This document shows positions 1-5,320 of a stretch of 6,749 bases of DNA, piece after piece; the first letter of the stretch is position 1; each line of letters begins with the position of its first letter. The notes below the pieces were generated by a model. It was not told the origin of the DNA. It saw nothing but the letters and a program-made list of their open reading frames with translations, and made no database searches. The DNA is taken from positions 4,892-11,640 of the forward strand of contig PXTV01000048.1 of assembly GCA_003022985.1 (NCBI GenBank), in the 5' to 3' direction. The DNA is from Bacteroidetes bacterium SW_11_45_7 (lineage in GTDB: Bacteria; Bacteroidota; Bacteroidia; Chitinophagales; SW-11-45-7). The translations under genes and the position numbers were made by a program.

Positions 1-412
1 CCTCGAGCAGCATACCGCAGCTATCGTTGGTAGAAAAATTCATGGGGCCCCTGGCAATTGTCATGCCCTTTTCACGTCCAAAAGCTTCTACGCGTTGGAG
101 CAAAAGCCGGCTCACGTTCTTGTCATCGATAAAATCAAGAAAGCCAAAGAACACGACATCTTCATTGTGAAATTCGTTATGCCGGTGATTGATAATGGCT
201 GAGACCCTGCCAACCAGGCGATTGTCCTGAACGGCCAGGAAGTGCTCAACCTCAGCATGGTTAAAGAAGGAATTTTTCTTTGGGTTGAAAAGCTTTTTTT
301 CCTCAGCTAATAACGGGGCTACCCAATTCGGCTCGTTTTGATAAAGCTGCATGGGCAGCTTGAGAAATTTGTTCAAATCCCGGCCCGACTTGACTTTCTG
401 AATTTCTATCAT
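1..412 (-). CDS. YghO-like GNAT-fold protein, N-terminal part (3' end outside window)
   Basis: The reading frame is open from an ATG at 410-412 to the window edge, giving 137 residues (MIEIQKVKSGRDLNKF...STNDSCGMLLE). The protein resembles the YghO-like family of GNAT-fold proteins, usually about 370-400 residues, so roughly a third is visible. Recognisable family segments are the N-terminal 'P.QLY..EPNWV.PL' stretch (about residues 20-35), 'LFNPKKN' (41-47), the 'LVGRVSAIINHRHNEF' strand and turn (66-81), and 'RGPMNFSTND' (121-130). GNAT folds usually transfer acyl groups from acyl-CoA, but the substrate of this family is not established and I infer none. The acetyl-CoA-binding part would lie outside the window. 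There is no clear Shine-Dalgarno, as is common in Bacteroidota. The gene is separated from the one upstream of it by a terminator, so it is probably transcribed on its own. Confidence 0.82.
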   Translation of the reverse strand, partial: MIEIQKVKSGRDLNKFLKLPMQLYQNEPNWVAPLLAEEKKLFNPKKNSFFNHAEVEHFLAVQDNRLVGRVSAIINHRHNEFHNEDVVFFGFLDFIDDKNVSRLLLQRVEAFGREKGMTIARGPMNFSTNDSCGMLLE

Positions 413-463
413 AGAGCTACTCGTTTACTATCCTGCTTATAAGAATACAAGTTTAAGATAATT

Positions 464-479
464 GCACTACGAATAGTGC
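464..479 (-). other. Perfect 6-bp hairpin with UUCG loop upstream of the YghO-like gene
   Basis: On the minus strand GCACTA-TTCG-TAGTGC forms a perfect 6-bp stem closed by a TTCG tetraloop, a notably stable loop in RNA. It lies about 50 nt upstream of the ATG at 412 and just downstream of the terminator of the preceding gene. It has no T-run of its own, so it is not a second terminator. It could be a protein-binding dyad or a 5' leader hairpin. A possible -7 element (TAAACTTG, minus, 448-455) sits between it and the start codon, which would place the dyad at promoter-proximal positions. The role is inferred only. Confidence 0.4.
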
Positions 480-496
480 TCCATTTACAGGGCATT

Positions 497-532
497 AAAA
501 AAAGGGCTACCAACTGAATGGTAACCCTTTTT
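497..532 (-). terminator. Intrinsic terminator of the T9SS cargo gene
   Basis: Read on the minus strand, GGGTTACCA and TGGTAGCCC form a stem with one A/C mismatch around a 6-nt loop. It is preceded by five A and followed by seven T. The hairpin starts 25 nt after the stop codon of the 557-2293 gene. The A-run lets the stem extend and gives a T-run on the plus strand too, so it could work in both directions, but no plus-strand gene leads into it. Confidence 0.85.
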
Positions 533-556
533 GGAGTACGGTAATGAAATGGGTTA

Positions 557-2293
557 TTAATCCTTTGTGATCACCAACTTGCGGTTGAAGACTTCGTTGT
601 CAACAGAGATCACAGCATGGTACGTACCATCGGCCACATTATCCAATGAGAAGTCGATGGTTGTTGAACCTGACTCAATTGTCACTTCCTTGTCGCTGAC
701 CACTTGCCCCAATGTGTTGTAAAGCTTGATTTTCATGTCTTTTTTCTCAGAGGAGTTGACCATGAGCTTTGAATCTTCAGTTGAGGGGTTCGGGATGAAA
801 TCACTTATGGTAAAGACATTGCCATCTTCAATCATGGCCGTTACTACTTGTGTTTTTTCAAATTTGCCGTTGAAGTCGATCTGCTTGAGGCGATAGTAAT
901 AAACAGTATTGTGCTCAACGTTGTAATCATCGAAGTTGTACGTTTGCTTCTCCTGTGTTGTTCCGTTGCCTTCAACCCAGCCGATTTTTTTGAAATCCGT
1001 TCCTTTTTGGCGCCTGTGCACCTCAAAGCCATCGTTGTTGACCTCCGTAGCCGTGGCCCAGTTGACTCTTATGTACTCATTATCCACGCCATGCGCTTCA
1101 AGGTTGATAAGCTCCACAGGCAAACCGCTTCCATTTTGAAAACCGGCCGGGGCAAATCTGGAAAAGCTGCTGAGATTTTCGGCTTTAAGCCCTTGAATGG
1201 AAGGATTGCCACCAATTGTCTGCCCTTGCGCTACCGTCATGAACTCACACATGTCACCGGAGTTCCACACATCATCGTTCCACACATAACTACTGTAATT
1301 GTTTCCGTTCCAGGTGTCATGATCATCCAGGTTACTTGTTTGTTCATCCGTTTTCAGGAGCTTAAAAGTGGAGTAGGAGCCAGTTTCTTGGAAATCGCCC
1401 CGGAAATCACTTTGAGAGCTTTGAGCTGTGGCGTTAGCTTCAATTGTAATATCGTAATTCCAACTTCCATTACTACCACTCGGGCTAATGTCCCAAACAC
1501 CGTAATCTGCAATCATACGGTCTAACTCAACCCATTGATCGTCACCACTACACTGGACAATGTGAGAAAACCAAGGATTATTGCTAAAGCCTTTGGTAGG
1601 ACCGAAAGTGCCTATATCGGATTTTTCAACAAACTTGGCAGTAATTGATTCGTTACTCGGTACACTTGAGAATGATAAGGTGAATCCTGTATATCTTTCA
1701 TTTTCGGTACCAATAGGGAATCTGTAATCACCCGTGCTGTTGATTTTCCATTCAAGCCCTTCACCTGCATTGTTGTTACCGGTTAGCTGAATATAGCGTC
1801 CATTTGATGTATCGATATTCGCAAAACCAGCACTGGAGCCTTCAAAAATCAATTTGTTAGAATTGGTTGCAATCTTGGAATTCGTATTACCAGATAAATC
1901 GATTTCTCGGGCAACTGTTAAATCGGATTGCAGCTCAAGTCCACCAATCCAGTTGCCTGCAACTACAGTTCGAGGGTTGTTAACTTTAACTTTATAAAAT
2001 GAAGGACTGCCGTAAACGGATTGAGTAGTTGTGTTTTTAAACCTAATCAATCTCTTCTGACCTGAATTACCCCAATTGTAAGTTGCACCATTCTTGCGGT
2101 GGTAGTCTCCTGACAATTCGATGAGGCCGTTATTTGTAATTGTGGCGTTATCGTTCTTAACGTTTCCATCAACGTAGACTTCTGCATTATCTTCTACGGT
2201 AACACTTGCCCCATCGTTGTAAAATTCATCTTGGGCATGTAGGGAGAAACCGGCTATCAGTGTGATGAGTAATGTTGTGTAAAGCTTGTACAT
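557..2293 (-). CDS. Secreted T9SS type A sorting-domain protein (hypothetical cargo)
   Basis: This 578-residue protein is predicted to be exported by Sec and then carried across the outer membrane by the type IX secretion system. Residues 1-20 form a signal peptide (short basic start, LLITLIAGF core, likely cleavage LHA/Q). Residues about 22-390 are rich in Asn, Gly, Ser and Thr with beta-strand-like stretches, suggesting a beta-rich passenger that I cannot assign to a named enzyme family. Residues about 390-493 match a region common in Bacteroidota secreted proteins: 'LPVELINLEA', then 'VNWATATEVNNDGFEVHR', 'GNGTT' and 'YYYRLKQIDFNGKFE', a fibronectin III-like fold. Residues 494-578 are the type A sorting domain, with 'PNPS' near its start, 'IKLYNTLGQVV', 'DNVADGTYHAVI' and 'RKLVITKD' at the end. 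The ATG at 2293 is chosen because it gives the signal peptide directly. A consensus promoter lies about 40 nt upstream and a terminator follows, so the gene appears monocistronic. A role in adhesion or the cell surface is only a guess. Confidence 0.92.
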   Translation of the reverse strand: MYKLYTTLLITLIAGFSLHAQDEFYNDGASVTVEDNAEVYVDGNVKNDNATITNNGLIELSGDYHRKNGATYNWGNSGQKRLIRFKNTTTQSVYGSPSFYKVKVNNPRTVVAGNWIGGLELQSDLTVAREIDLSGNTNSKIATNSNKLIFEGSSAGFANIDTSNGRYIQLTGNNNAGEGLEWKINSTGDYRFPIGTENERYTGFTLSFSSVPSNESITAKFVEKSDIGTFGPTKGFSNNPWFSHIVQCSGDDQWVELDRMIADYGVWDISPSGSNGSWNYDITIEANATAQSSQSDFRGDFQETGSYSTFKLLKTDEQTSNLDDHDTWNGNNYSSYVWNDDVWNSGDMCEFMTVAQGQTIGGNPSIQGLKAENLSSFSRFAPAGFQNGSGLPVELINLEAHGVDNEYIRVNWATATEVNNDGFEVHRRQKGTDFKKIGWVEGNGTTQEKQTYNFDDYNVEHNTVYYYRLKQIDFNGKFEKTQVVTAMIEDGNVFTISDFIPNPSTEDSKLMVNSSEKKDMKIKLYNTLGQVVSDKEVTIESGSTTIDFSLDNVADGTYHAVISVDNEVFNRKLVITKD

Positions 2294-2332
2294 AATAACT
2301 TTGGTTTTGTGAGAGAATCGATCTCATTATCT

Positions 2333-2364
2333 CAAATGTAATGTTTTCTTAGCTTTTTAGCAAA
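2333..2364 (-). promoter_or_regulatory. Bacteroidota-type promoter (-33 TTTG, -7 TAnnTTTG) of the T9SS cargo gene
   Basis: The minus strand reads TTTG (2361-2364), a 20-nt spacer, then TACATTTG (2333-2340). This matches the known Bacteroidota vegetative sigma consensus TTTG - about 20 nt - TAnnTTTG at every defined base. Transcription would start around 2326-2328, giving a leader of about 35 nt before the ATG at 2293. Two small dyads lie nearby: GCAAA/TTTGC (2360-2364 with 2371-2375) overlapping the -33 box, and ATTGAT-6 nt-ATCAAT (2383-2400) about 20 bp further upstream. Either could be a regulator site, but this is inference. Confidence 0.75.
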
Positions 2365-2477
2365 TGAAATTTTGCTTTTCTAATTGATTCGTGTATCAAT
2401 CCAATATCACCAATGTAAGAAGGATATCTTGTAAAAGCAAGGGGTAGAAATGAATTTTTAGAATAACCCGGTTAGAG

Positions 2478-2651
2478 GTTCCTGTCAACAATGTGGCTAA
2501 AGCCACTGTTGCATGTGCTTTTGAACCCGTCAGCTAAAGCTGACGGCAATTGGTAATGCCCGGATTTTGCCGTTGGCTTCAGCCAACGGGTACCAATCAA
2601 TTTAACGATAGCGGCTTTAGCCGCATTGTTGTACCCACAACCATTGGAACC
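2478..2651. repeat. REP/BIME-like element of four nested, symmetric palindromes
   Basis: Four short palindromes lie in order. P1 (2493-2506) is GTGGCT-AA-AGCCAC. P2 (2527-2546) has 9-bp arms CCGTCAGCT/AGCTGACGG with an AA loop. P3 (2570-2589) has 9-bp arms CCGTTGGCT/AGCCAACGG with a TC loop. P4 (2611-2624) is GCGGCT-TT-AGCCGC. P1 and P4 are mirror relatives, as are P2 and P3, and both pairs are centred at 2558, so the whole element is itself an imperfect inverted repeat. Flanks match as well: CAACAATG before P1 against CATTGTTG after P4, and GGTTCC (2478-2483) against GGAACC (2646-2651). Elements with 'GGCTNNAGCC' hairpins are repeated in many Bacteroidota genomes and are probably mobilised by IS200-like REP-associated transposases. 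No transposase is encoded here. The element fills most of the gap downstream of dapF and may also end or stabilise its transcript. Confidence 0.75.
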
Positions 2652-2741
2652 CGTAGCCGTATTTTTCTATGAATTTTTTTCCCCTTGAGATGGAACGCTG
2701 CTTTTTGAAAGAAAAGACCATCTCTCTTTGATTATCCAGGC

Positions 2742-3560
2742 TTAATTGATGTCATCGACCCCATAAGCGGCCTCGCCTGAAAATACTTCTTGAACCGGTC
2801 CTTCAAGCCATACATCACTGAAGGTGTCATTTTTCAAGAATTGAAAATGAACAGCTAACTCACCGCCCTTCGCGTACAACCTTTGGTGACTAATATCGTT
2901 TAATTGAGGGGCCTTTTTTTGGATCACCTCAGCGGCAATAGCGGCAGCAACAGCCCCGGTACCGCAGGAATACGTTTCGGCTTCTACACCCCGCTCATAA
3001 GTTCTGAGTTTGTGTGGCTGATTATCTCTTAGCTCCACAAAATTGACGTTAACGCCCTTTTCTGCATAAGGGGCACTATTTCTGATGGATCGCCCCTTGC
3101 TCTCAACATCCATTTGGTCAATATCATGGTGGAATTGGATATAGTGAGGCGATCCGGTATCGATGAAGAAATCTTCGCCAATTCGCTCAATAGCGGTCAC
3201 ATCAGCCATTTGAACTGCTATGCTGTCCGTGTTGATGCTTGCTTCATGAATGCCGTCATATGCCTCAAATGATAACCTTGCCCCTTTGATCATACCCAGT
3301 TTCCCGGCAAATGCTACTGCGCACCGGCTGCCATTGCCGCACATGCTCCCTTCACGGCCATCGGCATTGAAATAGACCATTTTGTAAGCCACCTCATGGT
3401 GATGGCGTATGCAGATCAAACCATCTGCGCCAATGCCAAACCTTCGTTGACAAAGGTTGGCAATCAGGGTTTGATGATCTTCCGGAAACCATTCACTACG
3501 ATTGTCGATGAGAATGAAATCGTTGCCTGTGCCATGATATTTTACAAAAGGAATCGTCAT
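2742..3560 (-). CDS. dapF: Diaminopimelate epimerase
   Basis: DapF converts LL-2,6-diaminopimelate to meso-diaminopimelate in the cytoplasm. This is the step before lysine formation and supplies the cross-linking residue of peptidoglycan. The protein has 272 residues, the usual size. It is a cofactor-independent two-cysteine racemase-type enzyme, and both catalytic cysteines are visible: Cys74 in 'MCGNGSRC' and Cys199 in 'YSCGTGAVAAA'. Other family signatures are 'FVKYHGTGNDFILIDNR' at the N-terminus, 'RRFGIGADGL' (39-48), 'YFNADGREGSMCGNG' (63-77), 'DTGSPHYI' (134-141), 'GVNVNFVE' (169-176) and 'RTYERGVEAET' (186-196). It looks intact. The ATG at 3560 puts 'FVKYHGTGND' four residues from the start, as in homologues. 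The gene is flanked by a divergent protease gene and a repeat-filled gap, so it is probably monocistronic. A weak -7-like TTATTTTG (minus, 3624-3631) would give a leader of about 57 nt beginning with the inverted repeat at 3577-3616. Confidence 0.96.
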   Translation of the reverse strand: MTIPFVKYHGTGNDFILIDNRSEWFPEDHQTLIANLCQRRFGIGADGLICIRHHHEVAYKMVYFNADGREGSMCGNGSRCAVAFAGKLGMIKGARLSFEAYDGIHEASINTDSIAVQMADVTAIERIGEDFFIDTGSPHYIQFHHDIDQMDVESKGRSIRNSAPYAEKGVNVNFVELRDNQPHKLRTYERGVEAETYSCGTGAVAAAIAAEVIQKKAPQLNDISHQRLYAKGGELAVHFQFLKNDTFSDVWLEGPVQEVFSGEAAYGVDDIN

Positions 3561-3576
3561 AAAGATCGTGCTATTC

Positions 3577-3616
3577 GATGAACGGTGATGTCAACAGCTC
3601 TTGACTATCGTTCATC
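3577..3616. promoter_or_regulatory. Two-tier inverted repeat in the dapF / htrA divergent region
   Basis: GATGAACG (3577-3584) pairs with CGTTCATC (3609-3616), and inside them GTCAA (3590-3594) pairs with TTGAC (3601-3605) around a 6-nt loop, with a 5/3-nt internal loop between the tiers. A third copy of the outer core, ATGAAC, lies at 3631-3636. The core copies are spaced by about 32 and 21 bp, close to whole helical turns. This could be an operator for either divergent gene or a leader hairpin in dapF mRNA. The remaining 3637-3807 has no consensus plus-strand promoter that I can defend. The GGAGGG at 3759-3764 is too far from the ATG at 3808 to serve it as a Shine-Dalgarno. Confidence 0.4.
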
Positions 3617-3807
3617 TATTGTCCAAAATAATGAACAATTCCCCGGAAAGTGCTATTACTAAAGTAAATATCACTTCTCAGCTGATAATCGATTTATAAA
3701 GGATGGCATTCCATTTTATGGCAAAGATGCGATGCAAGTAGTGTAGGCATAGAAATTGTGGAGGGTTTTACAAACAATTGGATTGTTGGACAAAAAGTAA
3801 TAACACC

Positions 3808-4962
3808 ATGAATTGGAAAAATATTGGAACAACTTTAGTGCTGTCAATATTGACCGCTATTGGCGCTCTAGTTGTCTATGATTCATTTATCGATGAGGAT
3901 CAAGCGATCGAGCAACCTGCCTCTTTTCGGACCGATCAAAATTTTCAGGGGCAAACGCAGCTAACGAATTTCCGGGAAAAAGATGAAGCGGTTTCATCCA
4001 CTAAAACCGGCTCCCATGTCAATGTCGATTTCACGGAGGCTGCCGGTAGTGCTACGCCTTCAGTGGTGCACATTAAGACGAAGGTGAAACCCGATAGATC
4101 AGCAAGGGGGCGTAATCCCCTGCGGCATTTTTTCGATGATGAACAGTGGCAAGGCCCCCGGGGAAGGCCTAACCGCCCGCGGCAAGGATCGGGTTCAGGC
4201 GTCATCGTCTCATCCAATGGCTATATTGTCACAAATAATCACGTTGTGAGCAAGGCAGATGAGATTCAAGTGACGCTGCATAACAAGCGCACCTATGAGG
4301 CTGAAAAAGTGGGGCATGATCCCATGACCGATATTGCACTTTTAAAAATCGATAAGAAAGGGCTTCGGCCCATTCAAATTGGCAATTCGGATTCCCTGCA
4401 GGTGGGTGAATGGGTGCTTGCTGTGGGCAACCCTTTTAACCTTTCCTCTACTGTTACTGCCGGCATTGTCAGTGCCAAGGCACGTAATATCAACATTCTC
4501 AAAGACAGGGCTGCCATTGAGTCATTTATCCAGACAGATGCAGCTGTCAATCCCGGCAACAGCGGTGGCGCCCTTGTCAACCTGGATGGTGAACTGATCG
4601 GCCTCAATACAGCTATTGCAAGTCCTACAGGCACTTACGCAGGTTATGCTTTTGCCGTACCCTCGAATCTTATGAGAAAAGTTGTTAGGGATTTGAAAAA
4701 GTATGGCATTGTGCAACGTGGTTATTTAGGGGTCAGTATTCGCAGCGTTGATAGTGAAACGGCCGATCAACTCGGCTTAAACTCGTTAAGTGGCGTGTAT
4801 ATTGCCGGTGTTCAGGAAGGTAGTGCTGCAGACGATGGTGATTTGCAAGAAGGTGATGTGGTGATTGGCGTCAATGATCAAAAGGTGGAAAGCCCGCCTG
4901 AACTTCAGCAAACAATTGCACAATTCCGGCCGGGCGATCAAGTGACCATCCATTATCGTTAA
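3808..4962 (+). CDS. HtrA/Do-family periplasmic serine protease, anchored, ends after first PDZ domain
   Basis: This is an envelope protease/chaperone of the DegP/DegQ/DegS type (peptidase family S1C), which removes or refolds damaged proteins in the periplasm. From the ATG at 3808 it has 384 residues. Residues 1-27 hold one hydrophobic segment (LVLSILTAIGALVVY), a signal anchor or signal peptide. The trypsin-like domain spans about 75-295 with the full catalytic triad: His145 in 'VTNNHVV', Asp175 in 'MTDIALLKI' and Ser252 in 'NPGNSGGAL'. An Arg- and Pro-rich LA-loop (about 97-127) precedes 'GSGSGVIVSSNGYIVTNNHVV'. PDZ1 spans about 300-384, with 'RGYLGVSI' as carboxylate-binding loop. The frame stops in PDZ1's last strand region (GDQVTIHYR), where homologues run through a linker into PDZ2. 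That second PDZ lies next in another frame. The frame can be extended to a TTG at 3778, but the ATG places the hydrophobic segment normally. As encoded, the product is DegS-like (anchor, protease, one PDZ). Confidence 0.88.
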   Translation: MNWKNIGTTLVLSILTAIGALVVYDSFIDEDQAIEQPASFRTDQNFQGQTQLTNFREKDEAVSSTKTGSHVNVDFTEAAGSATPSVVHIKTKVKPDRSARGRNPLRHFFDDEQWQGPRGRPNRPRQGSGSGVIVSSNGYIVTNNHVVSKADEIQVTLHNKRTYEAEKVGHDPMTDIALLKIDKKGLRPIQIGNSDSLQVGEWVLAVGNPFNLSSTVTAGIVSAKARNINILKDRAAIESFIQTDAAVNPGNSGGALVNLDGELIGLNTAIASPTGTYAGYAFAVPSNLMRKVVRDLKKYGIVQRGYLGVSIRSVDSETADQLGLNSLSGVYIAGVQEGSAADDGDLQEGDVVIGVNDQKVESPPELQQTIAQFRPGDQVTIHYR

Positions 4963-5234
4963 TGGGGGCTGATTTCCAACCCCTGACAGAACAGCAAAAA
5001 AACAAATTTGATGTTGATCACGGTATTCAAGTCACATCAATATCAAAGGGGAGTATTAGTAAGTATACCAACATGCAAAAGAGTTTTGTCATTACCCATA
5101 TCAAGCGGAAACCTGTTGACTCCGTTGATAAACTGATATCTATCGTTGAAGATAATAAGGATGAAGGGGTGATGGTTCAGGGATTCTATCCGGGTCAGCC
5201 AGGCACCTATTACTACGCTTTTGGTTTGAGTTAA
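4962..5234 (+). CDS. Detached second PDZ domain of the HtrA protease (-1 frame)
   Basis: These 90 codons encode what is normally the C-terminal PDZ2 of Bacteroidota Do-type proteases. 'MGADFQPLTEQQKNKFDVDHGIQVTSI' matches the 'LGA.F..L...EK..F..D.GV.V' start of PDZ2. 'ITHIKRKPVDSVDKLISIVED' is the peptide-groove helix region, and 'GVMVQGFYPGQPGTYYYAFGLS' is a typical family C-terminus. The domain end appears intact. The frame is -1 relative to the protease, and the ATG overlaps its stop by one base (TAATG, 4960-4964), a layout compatible with termination-reinitiation. There is no signal sequence, so if translated alone it would stay in the cytoplasm, away from the protease. The linker expected between the PDZ domains (roughly 20-30 residues) is absent from all frames, so this looks like a deletion that shifted the frame. 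It may be a decayed gene end, a coupled small ORF, or an assembly error. Confidence 0.7.
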   Translation: MGADFQPLTEQQKNKFDVDHGIQVTSISKGSISKYTNMQKSFVITHIKRKPVDSVDKLISIVEDNKDEGVMVQGFYPGQPGTYYYAFGLS

Positions 5235-5278
5235 ACAGCTTTTTTCGTAGCTTATCCCACTCATCAGGAAAGAACTTG

Positions 5279-5320
5279 AAGCCATTGGCCGGGTTGGGCA
5301 AGGACCGGCTAATGGCTTTT
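5279..5320 (+). terminator. Intrinsic terminator after the HtrA locus
   Basis: AAGCCATTGGCCGG (5279-5292) pairs with CCGGCTAATGGCTT (5305-5318) in a 14-bp stem containing one G-U pair. The loop is 12 nt, and TTTTATTC follows at 5317-5324. It lies 44 nt after the stop of the PDZ2 frame and directly abuts the stop codon of the convergent gene at 5319. On the minus strand the stem is followed by TCAAGTTC, not a T-run, so it mainly serves the plus strand. Confidence 0.82.

Larger units (their letters stand above)
2294..2741. other. Gene-free interval between dapF and the T9SS cargo gene
   Basis: This 448-bp stretch has no convincing coding sequence on either strand. From the right it holds the dapF 3' trailer, a 7-bp inverted repeat GAGATGG/CCATCTC with a 24-nt loop (2687-2693 and 2718-2724), the nested palindromic element (2478-2651), a stretch of about 80 bp with nothing I can assign (about 2401-2477), and the promoter region of the cargo gene. 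The 2687-2724 hairpin is followed on the minus strand by GGGG and then A's, not T's, so it is a poor intrinsic terminator for dapF. Confidence 0.6.

Noticed and set aside
448..455. TAAACTTG (minus) as the -7 box of the YghO-like gene promoter
   Set aside because: It differs by one base from TAnnTTTG, and no TTG or TTTG occurs at the right distance upstream, so I do not list it as a promoter.
848..1525. 225-codon plus-strand open frame inside the T9SS cargo gene
   Set aside because: It is antisense to a gene with clear signal peptide, conserved repeats and sorting domain. Its translation has no recognisable domain and a composition typical of reverse-frame reading.
2484..2640. CRISPR-like array
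   Set aside because: The repeated units are different palindromes in mirror order with unequal spacing, not direct repeats with unique spacers.
2687..2724. GAGATGG/CCATCTC inverted repeat as dapF terminator
   Set aside because: The stem has only 7 bp with a 24-nt loop, and on the dapF strand it is followed by GGGG and A's rather than T's.
3778..3807. TTG start giving ten more residues on the HtrA protease
   Set aside because: The added residues (MDCWTKSNNT) do not resemble a signal sequence start, and the ATG at 3808 places a short polar-basic stretch directly before the hydrophobic anchor. The GGAGGG at 3759-3764 is 13 nt or more from the TTG and much farther from the ATG, so it does not decide the start.
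4074..4190. Arg/Pro-rich low-complexity stretch in the protease (about residues 90-128) as a possible novel insertion
   Set aside because: It lies at the LA-loop of HtrA proteases, which in Bacteroidota is commonly rich in Arg, Pro, Phe and Asp before the GSGSG motif. It is ordinary for the family.
4940..4970. Programmed -1 ribosomal frameshift joining the protease and PDZ2
   Set aside because: No X-XXY-YYZ slippery heptamer lies before the stop. The only notable run, GGGGG at 4964-4968, lies after the TAA. Even a -1 shift would leave the normal inter-PDZ linker missing, so deletion explains the data better.
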